Source: Paenimyroides tangerinum
Lineage (GTDB): Bacteria; Bacteroidota; Bacteroidia; Flavobacteriales; Flavobacteriaceae
Assembly (NCBI RefSeq): GCF_003865405.1
Contig: NZ_RQVQ01000023.1
Coordinates: 1-52,459 of the forward strand
Direction: 5' to 3'
Length of the DNA stretch: 52,459 bases
Both the position numbers and the translations under genes were made by a program. Below the pieces are notes generated by a model. That model was given only the letters and a program-made list of their open reading frames with translations. It had not been told where the DNA came from and ran no database searches. Position 1 is the first letter of the stretch. Each line of letters opens with the position of its first letter. Shown one piece after another: positions 1-9,241 of this stretch.

Positions 1-195
1 GAGCCGTTGCGCTATGCTCACTTTAATCCGCTGAAGGTGGTATACTATAGCCGTTTTTTGCAGATTAACACCATATGTTCATGTTTAACATTAATCATCC
101 AAGTTTACGGTGATATTATTGAAAATCTAAAAAATTACAATAAAATATTAGAGTCGATTAACACCGAACCTACAGGTAACCAAAATGTTAAATAA
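1..195 (+). CDS. possible C-terminal end of a protein cut by the window edge
   Basis: An open frame runs from the first base to a TAA at 193-195. The last half (residues about 30-62) has a plausible protein composition (Ile, Asn, Lys, Glu) and ends in a polar tail, but I recognise no domain. The true start, if the frame is coding, lies before the window. No hairpin follows it directly. Kept only as a possible partial gene; a chance open frame is about equally likely. Confidence 0.2.
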   Translation, partial: EPLRYAHFNPLKVVYYSRFLQINTICSCLTLIIQVYGDIIENLKNYNKILESINTEPTGNQNVK

Positions 196-276
196 GTATT
201 TTTTAACAGCTTAAATAGAAATAAACAAACCTATAAGTTTTAATTTTATCACAGTATAACAACAAATAAAATTAAT

Positions 277-465
277 ATGGACGAGAAAAATGTAAAGAAA
301 TTATCATTGAAATTATACAAACTTCAATTGGATTTAGCTGCTTTAAATGATGAAAAACTTAAAGGAATAATCAAAGAAATTGAATCTATTGATAAAGAAC
401 TTTTGAAAGAAAACAATGTCAAATTTCCTTCAAAAATGAAAAATGAAATTCTTGATTTCATGTAA
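277..465 (+). CDS. small hypothetical protein, 62 aa
   Basis: A Lys/Glu-rich small protein with two predicted amphipathic helices and no cysteines, signal peptide or membrane segment. No family recognised. It is supported as a gene because a strong hairpin terminator begins four bases after its stop codon. It stands alone: the upstream frame ends at 195 and the next gene (616-1815) is on the other strand. The region before the ATG is AT-rich without a clear Shine-Dalgarno sequence, which is usual for Bacteroidota. Function unknown. Confidence 0.5.
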   Translation: MDEKNVKKLSLKLYKLQLDLAALNDEKLKGIIKEIESIDKELLKENNVKFPSKMKNEILDFM

Positions 466-468
466 TAA

Positions 469-508
469 AATGCCTGCCTTTTATTTTAAAAGTCAGGCAT
501 TTTTTTTT
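469..508 (+). terminator. intrinsic terminator after the 62-aa gene
   Basis: AATGCCTG (469-476) pairs with CAGGCATT (494-501), extended inward by CTTTT/AAAAG after one mismatch. Eight T residues follow from 501. Its position directly behind the stop at 465 assigns it to that gene. Confidence 0.85.
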
Positions 509-539
509 GAAATTCATATTAATTCTTACCAGAATATTA

Positions 540-586
540 AATCCCAAATTAGAAAATTATATTCTAATTTGGGATTAATTTTTTTG
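540..586 (+). terminator. intrinsic terminator / convergent-gene hairpin
   Basis: A perfect 15-bp inverted repeat, AATCCCAAATTAGAA at 540-554 and its complement at 562-576, with a 7-nt loop, followed by a T-rich run (579-585) on the plus strand. It lies between the plus-strand 62-aa gene and the 3' end of the minus-strand nuclease gene. The T-run favours the plus direction; in the minus direction the tract is weaker. Confidence 0.7.
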
Positions 587-615
587 ATAAAAATGTCCGA
601 AAAGGAAAAGTAATA

Positions 616-1815
616 TTACTTCAAAATAACTTGACTTTTAATATAATCATATTTATAATTTATAATATTTCCATTCAAGATTAATTCAATAACTTCGTTA
701 ATAACATGTAACTGTACTAAAAACCACTCTCTAGGAATATAACGATTACCTAACTTATCATACAAATCAATATCTAAACAAGCTTCTGCAAAGAATCGGT
801 GTAGTAAATTTTCAAGCTTTTGAATGTTTACGTTATAACAAGCACGTGAATCGATTATTTCTACATCTGCGAATAAGTAGGTTGCTTCTTTACTGGCATT
901 TTTAACGCGTTCGTGAACTGGATATTTTGAAAAACCAATTTTATATAAGTTTTCTAAACTCTTGATTTTAGCGTTTTCTGATTTTGATTTCAAAACATAG
1001 ATCCAACCACTTTGAACATCCTCTTCCTTTACAGAATTGAAATTTTCTTGAAGTTCATTATACATTCCTTCATCAGTATTAGTAACTAGTTTACCGTTTT
1101 TTTGAATAGCTTTACCTAATGAACGAAACAACATATTCGAAATAGTTCCATTTTCAAAAACAGTTACAGTTCTTCCCTCTAAACGAATTCGGTCTCCAGA
1201 TTTGTTTTCTTTCACTACTTTTTCCGCTTTAGAAACTTCTAAATAGCACAGCAAACCATCAACTAAATAAAAATTCCCCTCTATTAAATTATCTTCGGCA
1301 TTCGTAAAGTTTAATAGTTTACGCTTTCCTTCCTTAAGCTCTTTGTGAACTTGCTTAAACATCAATTCATATTTTTGAAAATCTCTTTCTGAAATAGATT
1401 TTCTTTGTGCAATATAATCTGCATTTGCTCTACTACCTTCTTTAGGAGTGTATTTGAATTCAAAAATAGAGAAATCTCCTTCATCATCTAACAACCCTAA
1501 ATCATCATCACTCAAAATGTCATCTAATGTTTCCATTTTTAGTTCTACTTCACCTAAAAGATTGAAACGATCGAACGTTTTCAAGATACTTTTGTTTTGT
1601 TCATTAGCTCGAAAACCTTTTAATCTAGCTGATAAGGTGTATTCGGACATAGAAGTTGTTGACGGCTCTCTATTATTTTTTTCATAAAATAGATTGATTT
1701 CTTCAAAGGAATCAATCAAACGATCTTCGTCTGTACGGACAAAGGATTGTTTTTGTTGTGATTCTAATAAACCAAAATCATCATCATTAAATATATCGTC
1801 TAAACTTTTAGCCAT
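616..1815 (-). CDS. GIY-YIG nuclease (T5orf172/MUG113 type), partner of upstream helicase
   Basis: A 399-aa protein with a C-terminal GIY-YIG nuclease domain at about residues 270-370: WIYVL at 271-275 (GIY strand), YKIG at 291-294, Arg303, the metal-binding Glu335 in LENLLHRFF, and REWF at 362-365. All expected catalytic positions are present, so it should cleave nucleic acid. The N-terminal half carries the same acidic motif twice, LDDIFNDDDFGLL (residues 5-17) and LDDILSDDDLGLL (97-109); its role is unknown. The start codon overlaps the end of the helicase gene by 8 bp, so the two are translationally coupled and probably act together. By family and arrangement this is a candidate anti-phage or restriction-like pair; that function is inferred. 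Confidence 0.8.
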   Translation of the reverse strand: MAKSLDDIFNDDDFGLLESQQKQSFVRTDEDRLIDSFEEINLFYEKNNREPSTTSMSEYTLSARLKGFRANEQNKSILKTFDRFNLLGEVELKMETLDDILSDDDLGLLDDEGDFSIFEFKYTPKEGSRANADYIAQRKSISERDFQKYELMFKQVHKELKEGKRKLLNFTNAEDNLIEGNFYLVDGLLCYLEVSKAEKVVKENKSGDRIRLEGRTVTVFENGTISNMLFRSLGKAIQKNGKLVTNTDEGMYNELQENFNSVKEEDVQSGWIYVLKSKSENAKIKSLENLYKIGFSKYPVHERVKNASKEATYLFADVEIIDSRACYNVNIQKLENLLHRFFAEACLDIDLYDKLGNRYIPREWFLVQLHVINEVIELILNGNIINYKYDYIKSQVILK

Positions 1816-3802
1816 TTTGATTTTTTCTACGTTTTGCGTCTTGCAAAAATAATAAAGCTTGTGCTAATCTTTGTTCCTTTGGATCATGGGAATTAATATC
1901 AGGAGCTTTCCCTGTGTTCATTTTCCAACGTTTAATAGCTTCCCAAGAAGCAATTGCTTCTTCCTCGGTCATTTCTATTTTAGTAACATTTATTGTGTCT
2001 TGAATAGCTTTTAAAATAGAAGTTGTTACATTCTTAGATAAAATTTCAAATGCTTTTTGAAATGGATTAATTGTGTCGATCAAATCAATATGAATATCAT
2101 CAATGTTTACAAAACTCCCTGCCATACGAATGAATTTCTTTGAACCATGCTCCTCAACTTCTCCATTTTTAATAACAGAATCCACCACTACATATTGACG
2201 GATAGCTTCGACATCTTCAGCAGCTAAATCAGGGTAAATTTCACGAATAATTTTTGGAATTAAAACAGTATTGATCACTTCAGGTTCTAAATTCCCTGGC
2301 ATTGCCTTTAGCATCGTATCATCTTGAAGAATACGTGCTTTTAAATCGTTTAAATCACTTTCAATAATATCTTTTGCTCTCTGCGAGGTTGGTTTTTTAA
2401 ACCCTCTTATTTTGATTATATTTTCATCATCTGACTCTCCTTCATTTTCATCAGGATCATCCATAGGCTTGAATTTAAAATTTGGAGCTAATACTTGTTC
2501 CATCAACAAAGATGCTGTAATTGCTTTTAGCATGTTGTTTACAGATAGTCGCACATCATCATCAACGGCATCAGGTTGTGCAATAAGATTGGTAAACTGC
2601 GCATGTGTTTTATTACTGCTATCTCTTGTTGCACGACCAATAATTTGAATGATCTCGGTCAACGAACCTCTATATCCTATCGTTAAAGCATGTTGGCAGA
2701 AGGGCCAGTCAAAGCCTTCTTTTGCCATACCTAAAGCAATAATCATATCAATATCATCGGGAGTTTTTACACCACGTAAATAGGCTGTAATTTTATCACG
2801 TTCTTTCTGAATATCGTTAACCAAATCGGCAATTTTCAAGATTCTACCAGAGCGTTTACTTTTCACATATAAAACTCCTGTTTCTGTATCTTGATATTCT
2901 AAGTCACCAATACAATCTATGATGTGATTAACTTCTTCACGTTTTTCTTTTGAAGATTCTGCTGAATTTACGCTCGGAATATGAATGATTGTTTTAAGAT
3001 TTTCATCTAAGATCTCCTCTAATGCAGACATTCCTCGATCCCCATCGTGTTTATAATATCTTCCACGGTAAAAATGATAACCAATACCTAACGATTTTAA
3101 ATAATCATAACCATTAAGCTGATCGTAATAGTTATAAGTAACTTTCATGAATTTTTCTTCATCTTCAGGCGATAACACAGGAACACTGTCGCCACGAAAA
3201 TACGATCCTGTCATAGCAACAATGTGAGCTGTAGATTTCTCCATAATTCTACGAATAACATTTCCTAAAATGTTATCTCCATCAGCAGAAACATGATGAA
3301 ATTCATCAATTGCTACTAAACAATTATTAAAATCTGTTTCTTGCAAACCTTCAAAAGCAAAACGCAAGGTGGCGTGGGTACATATCAATACTTTTTCATC
3401 TGATTGAAGAAATTCCTTGAATGCTTTTACTTTGGAAGTATCACTACCTGGAGAACAAAGATTGTATCTGTTATTTAACTCCCAATCGGCATAAAAACCA
3501 TACTTTTTCAGTTCATTGGGCGCAAATGAATTTCCAATAGATCGCTCAGGAACAGCTACAATTACTTTTTTTAGTCCTTGATTTATTAGTTTATCTAATG
3601 CAATAAACATCAAGGCTCTTGATTTTCCCGAAGCAGGCGGAGCTTTTAATAATAAATATTGTGCAGAACGAGCTTCATACGCTTTTGCCTGCATTTCACG
3701 CATTCCTAATTCATTTGTCGATTTACTTTTGCCTGTTTGAGCATAAGTAACATTTACCAAATTAATAGGTTTTATATAGTCTGTATTCTTTTCTTTTTCC
3801 AT
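1808..3802 (-). CDS. DEAD/DEAH-box superfamily 2 helicase
   Basis: A 664-aa SF2 helicase. Visible motifs: Walker A APPASGKS (residues 54-61), DEFHH (166-170, motif II), TGSYF (198-202, motif III) and QIIGRATR (386-393, motif VI), so both RecA-like lobes are present. The C-terminal 270 residues resemble nothing I know, apart from an acidic linker near residues 440-455. It should couple ATP hydrolysis to DNA or RNA remodelling. It is first of a two-gene unit with the GIY-YIG nuclease (8-bp overlap). There is no methyltransferase next to it, so it is not a standard restriction-modification set. The 440-bp upstream gap probably holds its promoter. Confidence 0.85.
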   Translation of the reverse strand: MEKEKNTDYIKPINLVNVTYAQTGKSKSTNELGMREMQAKAYEARSAQYLLLKAPPASGKSRALMFIALDKLINQGLKKVIVAVPERSIGNSFAPNELKKYGFYADWELNNRYNLCSPGSDTSKVKAFKEFLQSDEKVLICTHATLRFAFEGLQETDFNNCLVAIDEFHHVSADGDNILGNVIRRIMEKSTAHIVAMTGSYFRGDSVPVLSPEDEEKFMKVTYNYYDQLNGYDYLKSLGIGYHFYRGRYYKHDGDRGMSALEEILDENLKTIIHIPSVNSAESSKEKREEVNHIIDCIGDLEYQDTETGVLYVKSKRSGRILKIADLVNDIQKERDKITAYLRGVKTPDDIDMIIALGMAKEGFDWPFCQHALTIGYRGSLTEIIQIIGRATRDSSNKTHAQFTNLIAQPDAVDDDVRLSVNNMLKAITASLLMEQVLAPNFKFKPMDDPDENEGESDDENIIKIRGFKKPTSQRAKDIIESDLNDLKARILQDDTMLKAMPGNLEPEVINTVLIPKIIREIYPDLAAEDVEAIRQYVVVDSVIKNGEVEEHGSKKFIRMAGSFVNIDDIHIDLIDTINPFQKAFEILSKNVTTSILKAIQDTINVTKIEMTEEEAIASWEAIKRWKMNTGKAPDINSHDPKEQRLAQALLFLQDAKRRKNQNG

Positions 3803-4108
3803 TTTTAACTTCTATTTTAACTAAAGGCATATCTAAAGTTCGTCTAAATTTATTCCTTTTAGTTGATTTTATATGTTGCTTATCTATTAATAATCAATTG
3901 ATTAAAATTAAAAATATTTTTATTACGTCTAAAACTTATTTATCCCATAGGCTTTAGACGTACATTTCATTTATTTCATCACTGTTTATTCGAATGTTTT
4001 TATATATCCTATTGAGTAATATGAATCATTATTTTATATTTCCAATCAAATAAGCGTCAAATGAAAAACACCTAATTTTAAAGGCTTTATATATTTAAAG
4101 AGCGTATT

Positions 4109-4240
4109 TATCAAATGACCATCAAATAAGAATCCTCCTGAGCCAGTAAAGAAATCAAACAGTCATCAAATAAAAAAGAACTCATTATCAAATGTTTAAG
4201 GTTTTTAATTATCTTTCTATCAAATGACCATCAAATAAGA
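4109..4240. repeat. 23-bp perfect direct repeats in the gap 3803-4241
   Basis: The sequence beginning TATCAAATGACCATCAAATA occurs at 4109-4131 and again at 4218-4240, the second copy abutting the stop of the AlbA-type gene. Weaker versions of the TCAAATAAG/TCAAATGA unit lie between and before them (about 4045-4065 and 4147-4170). The remainder of 3803-4108 is AT-rich, with no gene seen. The repeats could be a regulator-binding array or slipped duplication of a gene end. Confidence 0.6.
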
Positions 4241-4241
4241 T

Positions 4242-5387
4242 TTATGCCCAATATGGAATGTATTTGGTATATTTTCGTGATTTATTTTCTGGATCTTCAA
4301 GCTTTATAACCCCTTCTTCTAAAGCGTCTTTAATAATCCGTGAAGCAGTTGCTGCGTTTTGATCTTCTATTTGAAAACGTTCTCTTAATGATTGATTAGT
4401 CATTTTATCATTAGAGACATATCTTAAACACGCATGCTGATAACATGCTCTTATTTTTTCTTTTTTATCTAAATCATTTAAGGTTTTATATGCATAAATC
4501 GTTACCCGTGTTCTGCCTTCCACTATTAATACATTAATTGGAGGTAATTGATATATTTCATTATAATAAAACACTTTATCCATACCTGAGCCTTTTTCTT
4601 CACAGAAACCCATTCTACGCATTAAATCAGCCAGTTTATCATTACGAGAATTATAAGCATCAATAAAGCGATCGGGATTAACAATAGGTTCTCCCGGGTT
4701 AGTAAACTCAATACGATCTGTAAATATCTCAATCATTGGAAATCCTTTACTATTCAAATCTTGGTGAATTAATAAATTACCAACCAATTCACGTATGGCT
4801 ATTTCAGGATACATCCTTGATTCTGTCCTTAAGGCTTTTCCAATCTCTTCATTAGCTGGTAACTGTCCGTTTATCCAATTAACCATCCCTGCAAATCCTA
4901 AAGCATACCCTTTAGCGCCAATTTGTTCCCGTTCTGTTTCTACTTTATTTGTTCCTTTATAAACAATTACTCGTACTGACTTACGTTCAACTGATCCAAA
5001 ATCCTTTAACTCTTTTGCAAATAATAGAGCTCCAAGATTTGTAATTGCATATTTTGAATGAATTTTTATAACAATGTTATCTTCCATCAATTTTTCAATC
5101 ACACCTTTTTGATCGGTGGGATATGGAATCTTCATCAAATCAAAATAAGTTTCTGTACTTAAATATTTAATGACATCAGAAATACTCAACCCTTCTCTGG
5201 CAATTTCCATTTCATACGGTTTCCCTGTATTTCTCCATATCTTTGCTTGCTTTTCAGGAAATTCATTCAGTAATTTGGTATAACTACCTATTCTAATATA
5301 AGATTTATGTAAAAAATCTATTGGTTGTGTTTTTGCAGCAGGAATTATGAAAAGAGAAATATGCTTAGTATCATAATCAAACCCGAA
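4242..5387 (-). pseudogene. 5'-truncated AlbA_2/HATPase transcriptional regulator (COG2865 type)
   Basis: The frame from ATG 5210 gives 322 aa, but clear homology continues upstream to about 5387: codons for IRIGSYTKLLNEFPEKQAK lie before that ATG and match the end of a Schlafen-type AlbA_2 domain. The N-terminal half of AlbA_2 is missing; an in-frame stop (5388-5390) and unrelated plus-strand sequence begin there. What remains includes a GHKL-type ATPase region (ELVGNLLIHQDLN and EEKGSGMDKVF boxes) and a C-terminal winged-helix-like part. It probably began as a DNA-binding regulator or defence-associated ATPase. It may still be translated from 5210, but without a complete AlbA domain. Spacing to the helicase is 440 bp. 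Confidence 0.7.
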
Positions 5388-5390
5388 TTA

Positions 5391-5597
5391 AAAATACAGA
5401 ACAGCCCTGTTTCCAAAACAAATACATTGGACGATTTGCCAACGAAAGACCTTTTTGAGTTTATTCCACAGGAGCATTCGACTAATTTCGATTTAGGATT
5501 ATTCAGCTTGCTACCCGATGCACAGGGAGTGAATTACGAAGAAGAACAGTTTGCCAACCGGATGAAGAAGAAAAAGAAAAAAGGGAGGAGATTGTAA
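5391..5597 (+). pseudogene. C-terminal tail of a mobilisation-type protein
   Basis: About 68 codons of open frame ending in a very basic tail (RMKKKKKKGRRL). The acidic then basic end (DLFEFIPQEHS, DLGLFSLLPDAQG) resembles the C-terminal tails of relaxase-like proteins of Bacteroidota conjugative elements; this is from memory of the family and uncertain. Bases before about 5390 belong to the oppositely oriented AlbA-type gene, so any start codon there is accidental. It marks the edge of a mobile-element segment that continues with the metal cassette. Confidence 0.4.
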
Positions 5598-5639
5598 TAC
5601 AATTATCTTTGTCGGAAGAGGTTTAAAAGATATTTTCAA

Positions 5640-5647
5640 TACATTTG
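5640..5647 (+). promoter_or_regulatory. -7 box TACATTTG four bases before the DUF6660 start codon
   Basis: A perfect TAnnTTTG match ends at 5647 and the ATG is at 5652. Transcription starting a few bases downstream of the box would give a leaderless or nearly leaderless mRNA. A convincing -33 element at normal spacing is not obvious. Confidence 0.5.
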
Positions 5648-5651
5648 CAAT

Positions 5652-5963
5652 ATGAAGTATTTATCATACATATTAGCATTATTAGTGTTGGTCTTATCGA
5701 CCGCACCTTGCTTTATGGAAGATAAATGTCTTGAAACCGAACAGCAAACAACAAGTAGCCAAGAGCAAAACGATGATGATTGCGGAATGGCGTGTTGCTC
5801 GCCTTTTTCCAAGTGTAATACCTGTACAGGATTTGTAATAGACTCTTTTTATTTTTCGACAATAAACTCTATACAACTACCTGTAAAGAAAGCAGGTGCA
5901 ATACCTGCACCGTCTGTTTCAGACTTTCCTTATTCTATTTGGCATCCTCCACAATTGGCTTAA
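5652..5963 (+). CDS. DUF6660 family small exported Cys-rich protein
   Basis: A 103-aa protein with an N-terminal hydrophobic segment (YLSYILALLVLVLSTAPC, residues 3-20) that serves as a signal peptide, possibly lipoprotein-like. A Cys-rich middle follows (CGMACCSPFSKCNTC, about residues 44-58), consistent with metal handling outside the cytoplasm. The pattern matches DUF6660, found just upstream of TonB receptors with cation transporters in Bacteroidota mobile elements. It is the first gene of a three-gene metal cassette with 6050-8221 and 8226-9020. The metal is not determinable from sequence. Confidence 0.75.
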   Translation: MKYLSYILALLVLVLSTAPCFMEDKCLETEQQTTSSQEQNDDDCGMACCSPFSKCNTCTGFVIDSFYFSTINSIQLPVKKAGAIPAPSVSDFPYSIWHPPQLA

Positions 5964-6049
5964 TATATGGTGCTTTCCGCCCAAACTGATTTGTTACGGT
6001 GCTTTCCACCGTTATTACTTATTTATTAAATATTAAGCATTATTTTTCA

Positions 6050-8221
6050 ATGAAAAAAATACTCTTTGTGTCATTTTTTATGACACTCAACCTTTGTGTA
6101 TATGCACAAAATACGTTCAAAGCTGTAATTAAAGACAGCGAAAAAAAAGAGCCTTTAATGGGCGTAACCGCACAGGTAACAGGCACTACAATCGCCACAA
6201 TTTCCGATGAAAACGGACAGATTATATTAACAGGTATTGCAAACGGTTTGCAAGAAATTCAATTTAGTTATATCGGTTTTGCCCAACGTACCGACAGCTT
6301 TAATTTTCCGTTAGAAGATACAGCTCCGATTGAAATCCTACTTTATGAACAATCGGAAGATTTGGAAGAAATCGTTATTTCATCAACAAGAAGTACAAGA
6401 ACTATCCAAAATATCCCCACACGTATTGAGTTTATAGGAAGTGAGGAGTTAGACGAAAAAGGCAATATGAAAGCAGGGGATATTCGTATGCTTTTGGCAG
6501 AAAGCACAGGCATCCACGTACAAACCACATCGCCCACAAGTGCCAATGCAAGTATTCGTATTCAGGGGCTTGACGGACGATATACGCAAATTTTAAAAGA
6601 CGGTTTTCCTATTTATTCGGGTGCTTCGAGCGGATTGGGTTTGTTGCAAATTCCACCGCTTGACTTAAAGCAGGTTGAAGTTATTAAAGGTTCAACATCT
6701 ACGCTGTACGGTGGTGGAGCAATAGCAGGTTTGGTAAATCTGATTTCCAAGACACCAACGGAAGAAAGGGATTTGCGTTTTCATTTAAACGGAACATCGG
6801 GCAGGGGTTTAGACATCAATGGTTTTTACGGACAGAAGTTTAAGAAAATCGGAACGACAATATTTGCTTCGCATAATCGCAACGGAGCTTACGACCCTGC
6901 ACAAATCGGGCTTTCTGCCATTCCCCAATTTGAAAGGTATGTACTGAACCCTAAATTATTTGTTTACTTCAATGATAAAACAAAAATGAACTTCGGCATT
7001 AACACCACCATTGAAAACCGTTTGGGTGGCGATATGCTTTACATCAAAGGCAAAGGCGATAACACACACCAATATTTTGAAGAAAACAAAACACAACGCT
7101 ATTCTACCCAATTTGTTTTTGACCATACGGTAAACGAAAACAGTTTTGTACAGATAAAGAACAGCGTAAGTTATTTTAACCGCAATACAGCTATTCCCAA
7201 TTACGAGTTTGAGGGAACGCAAACAGCCACTTTTACGGAAGCAAGCTATACCCACAGCAAAGAAAAGTCAGAATGGGTAACAGGCGTTAATATTTGGACG
7301 GACAATTTTAAAGAAAAGCAGATGACCGCATTTCCGTTGAGAGATTACAACCAAACCACATTCGGGGCTTTCGTTCAAAATTCTTTTAAGGCTACGGATT
7401 GGCTTCAATTGGAAACAGGTTTAAGAACGGATTACGTGATAGATTACGGAGCTGTTTTTTTACCGAGAGTATCGGCATTGTTTCAGATTGCAAACGGATT
7501 GACTTCACGTATCGGGGGCGGATTTGGCTACAAAACACCAACCATTTTTACAGAAGAAAGCGAACGCATACAATATCAAAACGTAATGCCTATTGACGAT
7601 AATACCAATAAATTGGAAAAAAGCTACGGAGCAAATGCAGATATAAATTACCGTACTAATATTGGCGATGATTGGACATTCAGCATAAATCATTTATTCT
7701 TTTACACCTATTTGGATAACCCTTTGTTGCTTCAAAATATAGCTACAAATACATATCAGTTCATCAATTCATCGGGCTACATTCATACCAAAGGAACAGA
7801 AACAAATATCAAAATCGGTTATGATGATTTTAAATTGTTTTTGGGCTACACTTTTACCGATACCCGATTGATTGAAAACGGAACAAATACCGAAAATCCA
7901 CTAACACCAAAACACCGCATTAACTCTGTACTTATGTATGAAATAGAGGATAAATGGAAAATCGGTTTGGAAGCCTATTATTTTAGTCCGCAAAAGCTCA
8001 ATGACGGAACAACAGGAAAAGACTATGTTATATGTGGCTTTATGGCTGAAAAAATTTGGGAACGGTTTTCTTTGTACATCAACTTTGAAAATTTCTTTGA
8101 TACAAGACAGACACGTTTCGACAACATTTATACAGGTACAATAACCAACCCTGTTTTTAAAGACATCTATGCACCATTAGACGGATTTGTAATTAACGGA
8201 GGAATAAAATTTAGACTTTAA
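6050..8221 (+). CDS. TonB-dependent outer-membrane receptor, metal-type
   Basis: A 723-aa receptor. The chosen start (MKKILFVSFFMTLNLCVYAQ) gives a clean signal peptide; the open frame extends 17 codons further upstream. After the signal comes a carboxypeptidase-D-like domain (about residues 25-100, KDSEKKEPLMGV), a plug domain (about 105-225; EEIVISSTRS, RIQGLDGRY, EVIKGSTSTLYG) and a 22-strand-type barrel ending in Phe-Arg-Leu. It should import a ligand with TonB/ExbBD energy. The neighbours (Cys-rich exported protein and CDF transporter, 4-bp gap) point to metal uptake or metal homeostasis rather than glycan use. Such cassettes are common on integrative elements. Confidence 0.88.
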   Translation: MKKILFVSFFMTLNLCVYAQNTFKAVIKDSEKKEPLMGVTAQVTGTTIATISDENGQIILTGIANGLQEIQFSYIGFAQRTDSFNFPLEDTAPIEILLYEQSEDLEEIVISSTRSTRTIQNIPTRIEFIGSEELDEKGNMKAGDIRMLLAESTGIHVQTTSPTSANASIRIQGLDGRYTQILKDGFPIYSGASSGLGLLQIPPLDLKQVEVIKGSTSTLYGGGAIAGLVNLISKTPTEERDLRFHLNGTSGRGLDINGFYGQKFKKIGTTIFASHNRNGAYDPAQIGLSAIPQFERYVLNPKLFVYFNDKTKMNFGINTTIENRLGGDMLYIKGKGDNTHQYFEENKTQRYSTQFVFDHTVNENSFVQIKNSVSYFNRNTAIPNYEFEGTQTATFTEASYTHSKEKSEWVTGVNIWTDNFKEKQMTAFPLRDYNQTTFGAFVQNSFKATDWLQLETGLRTDYVIDYGAVFLPRVSALFQIANGLTSRIGGGFGYKTPTIFTEESERIQYQNVMPIDDNTNKLEKSYGANADINYRTNIGDDWTFSINHLFFYTYLDNPLLLQNIATNTYQFINSSGYIHTKGTETNIKIGYDDFKLFLGYTFTDTRLIENGTNTENPLTPKHRINSVLMYEIEDKWKIGLEAYYFSPQKLNDGTTGKDYVICGFMAEKIWERFSLYINFENFFDTRQTRFDNIYTGTITNPVFKDIYAPLDGFVINGGIKFRL

Positions 8222-8225
8222 GAAT

Positions 8226-9020
8226 ATGAATAAAACCATATTTAATATAACAAAAATGGATTGCCCAAGTGAGGAGCAATTAATCCGTATGAAACTGCAA
8301 AACTTTGATACGGTAAAGTCATTGGAATTTGATATTCCCAATAGAAAACTAAATGTTTACCATAGTGGAAACCCAGAGCCGATTTTTTCAGCTTTGGAAA
8401 CCTTGAACCTAAATACAACGCTGATTTCAACCGAAGAAACTAACGCAGTTGTTGAAACAGATACAAGCAATAACCAACGGAAACTACTATGGACGGTATT
8501 GATTATCAATTTCGTTTTCTTTGGATTGGAAATGTTGTTCGGTATTTTTTCCAACTCAATGGGATTGGTAGCGGATAGCTTGGATATGCTTGCCGATAGC
8601 ATCGTTTACGCATTGGCTTTGTTTGCTGTTGGGGGTACGATTGCAAGAAAAAACAATATCGCCAAATTTGCAGGTTACTTTCAAATCCTGTTAGCCGTTA
8701 TCGGTTTTGTTGAAGTTATCAGACGTTTTATCGGAATAGAAGCGATGCCCGATTTCAAAACAATGATTATTGTTTCTGTTTTGGCATTGATAGCAAACGT
8801 ACTTTGTCTTTACCTATTGCAAAAGAACAAGAGTAAAGAAGCCCATATGCAGGCTTCGATGATTTTCACGTCAAACGATGTTATAATCAATTCGGGGGTT
8901 ATCGTTGCAGGAATTTTGGTCAATTGGTTAAACTCGAGCTATCCCGATTTGATTATCGGAGCTATTGTATTTGTAGTAGTGGCAAGAGGGGCATATAGAA
9001 TATTGAAATTGGCAAAGTAG
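8226..9020 (+). CDS. cation diffusion facilitator-type transporter with HMA-like N-terminus
   Basis: A 264-aa membrane protein. Residues 1-75 resemble a heavy-metal-associated (HMA) fold (FNITKMDCPSEEQ) with one cysteine where HMA domains usually have CxxC. The rest has six hydrophobic segments; DSLDMLADS (about residues 119-127, TM2) and SNDVIINS (TM5) occupy the positions of the metal-binding residues of CDF transporters, but with Asp/Asn variants rather than the Zn-type HxxxD. It probably exports a divalent cation from the cytoplasm. It begins 4 bp after the TonB gene and closes the operon. No cytoplasmic C-terminal domain follows TM6. Confidence 0.82.
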   Translation: MNKTIFNITKMDCPSEEQLIRMKLQNFDTVKSLEFDIPNRKLNVYHSGNPEPIFSALETLNLNTTLISTEETNAVVETDTSNNQRKLLWTVLIINFVFFGLEMLFGIFSNSMGLVADSLDMLADSIVYALALFAVGGTIARKNNIAKFAGYFQILLAVIGFVEVIRRFIGIEAMPDFKTMIIVSVLALIANVLCLYLLQKNKSKEAHMQASMIFTSNDVIINSGVIVAGILVNWLNSSYPDLIIGAIVFVVVARGAYRILKLAK

Positions 9021-9154
9021 TCGTTAAGTTCCCTATTTTAACTAATAGAAACAGACAGGATAATGAAAATACAGGTATTAAGCTGTTGTGAACGTATTTG
9101 AATAAAACGGAAGAACAAGGACGAAAGACAGAGTTTATTCTATCAGTATTATGT

Positions 9155-9179
9155 GAAAAGGGCTTTGCAAGCCCTTTTC
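9155..9179 (+). terminator. hairpin after the metal cassette
   Basis: GAAAAGGGCTT (9155-9165) pairs with AAGCCCTTTTC (9169-9179) across a 3-nt loop. It lies 135 bp past the transporter gene. There is only a short T-run, so it is a moderate terminator or a structured RNA end. The rest of 9021-9567 contains no gene I can support. Confidence 0.55.
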
Positions 9180-9241
9180 TCTTGTCCTGTAATCCCGATA
9201 GGGAATAAAATGTTTATTTGTTTTTGAGAAACAAAAAATTC

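Noticed and set aside
9063..9101. Short frame MKIQVLSCCERI after the CDF transporter
   Set aside because: Resembles the first residues of small thioredoxin-like proteins but stops after 12 codons; too short to call even as a fragment.
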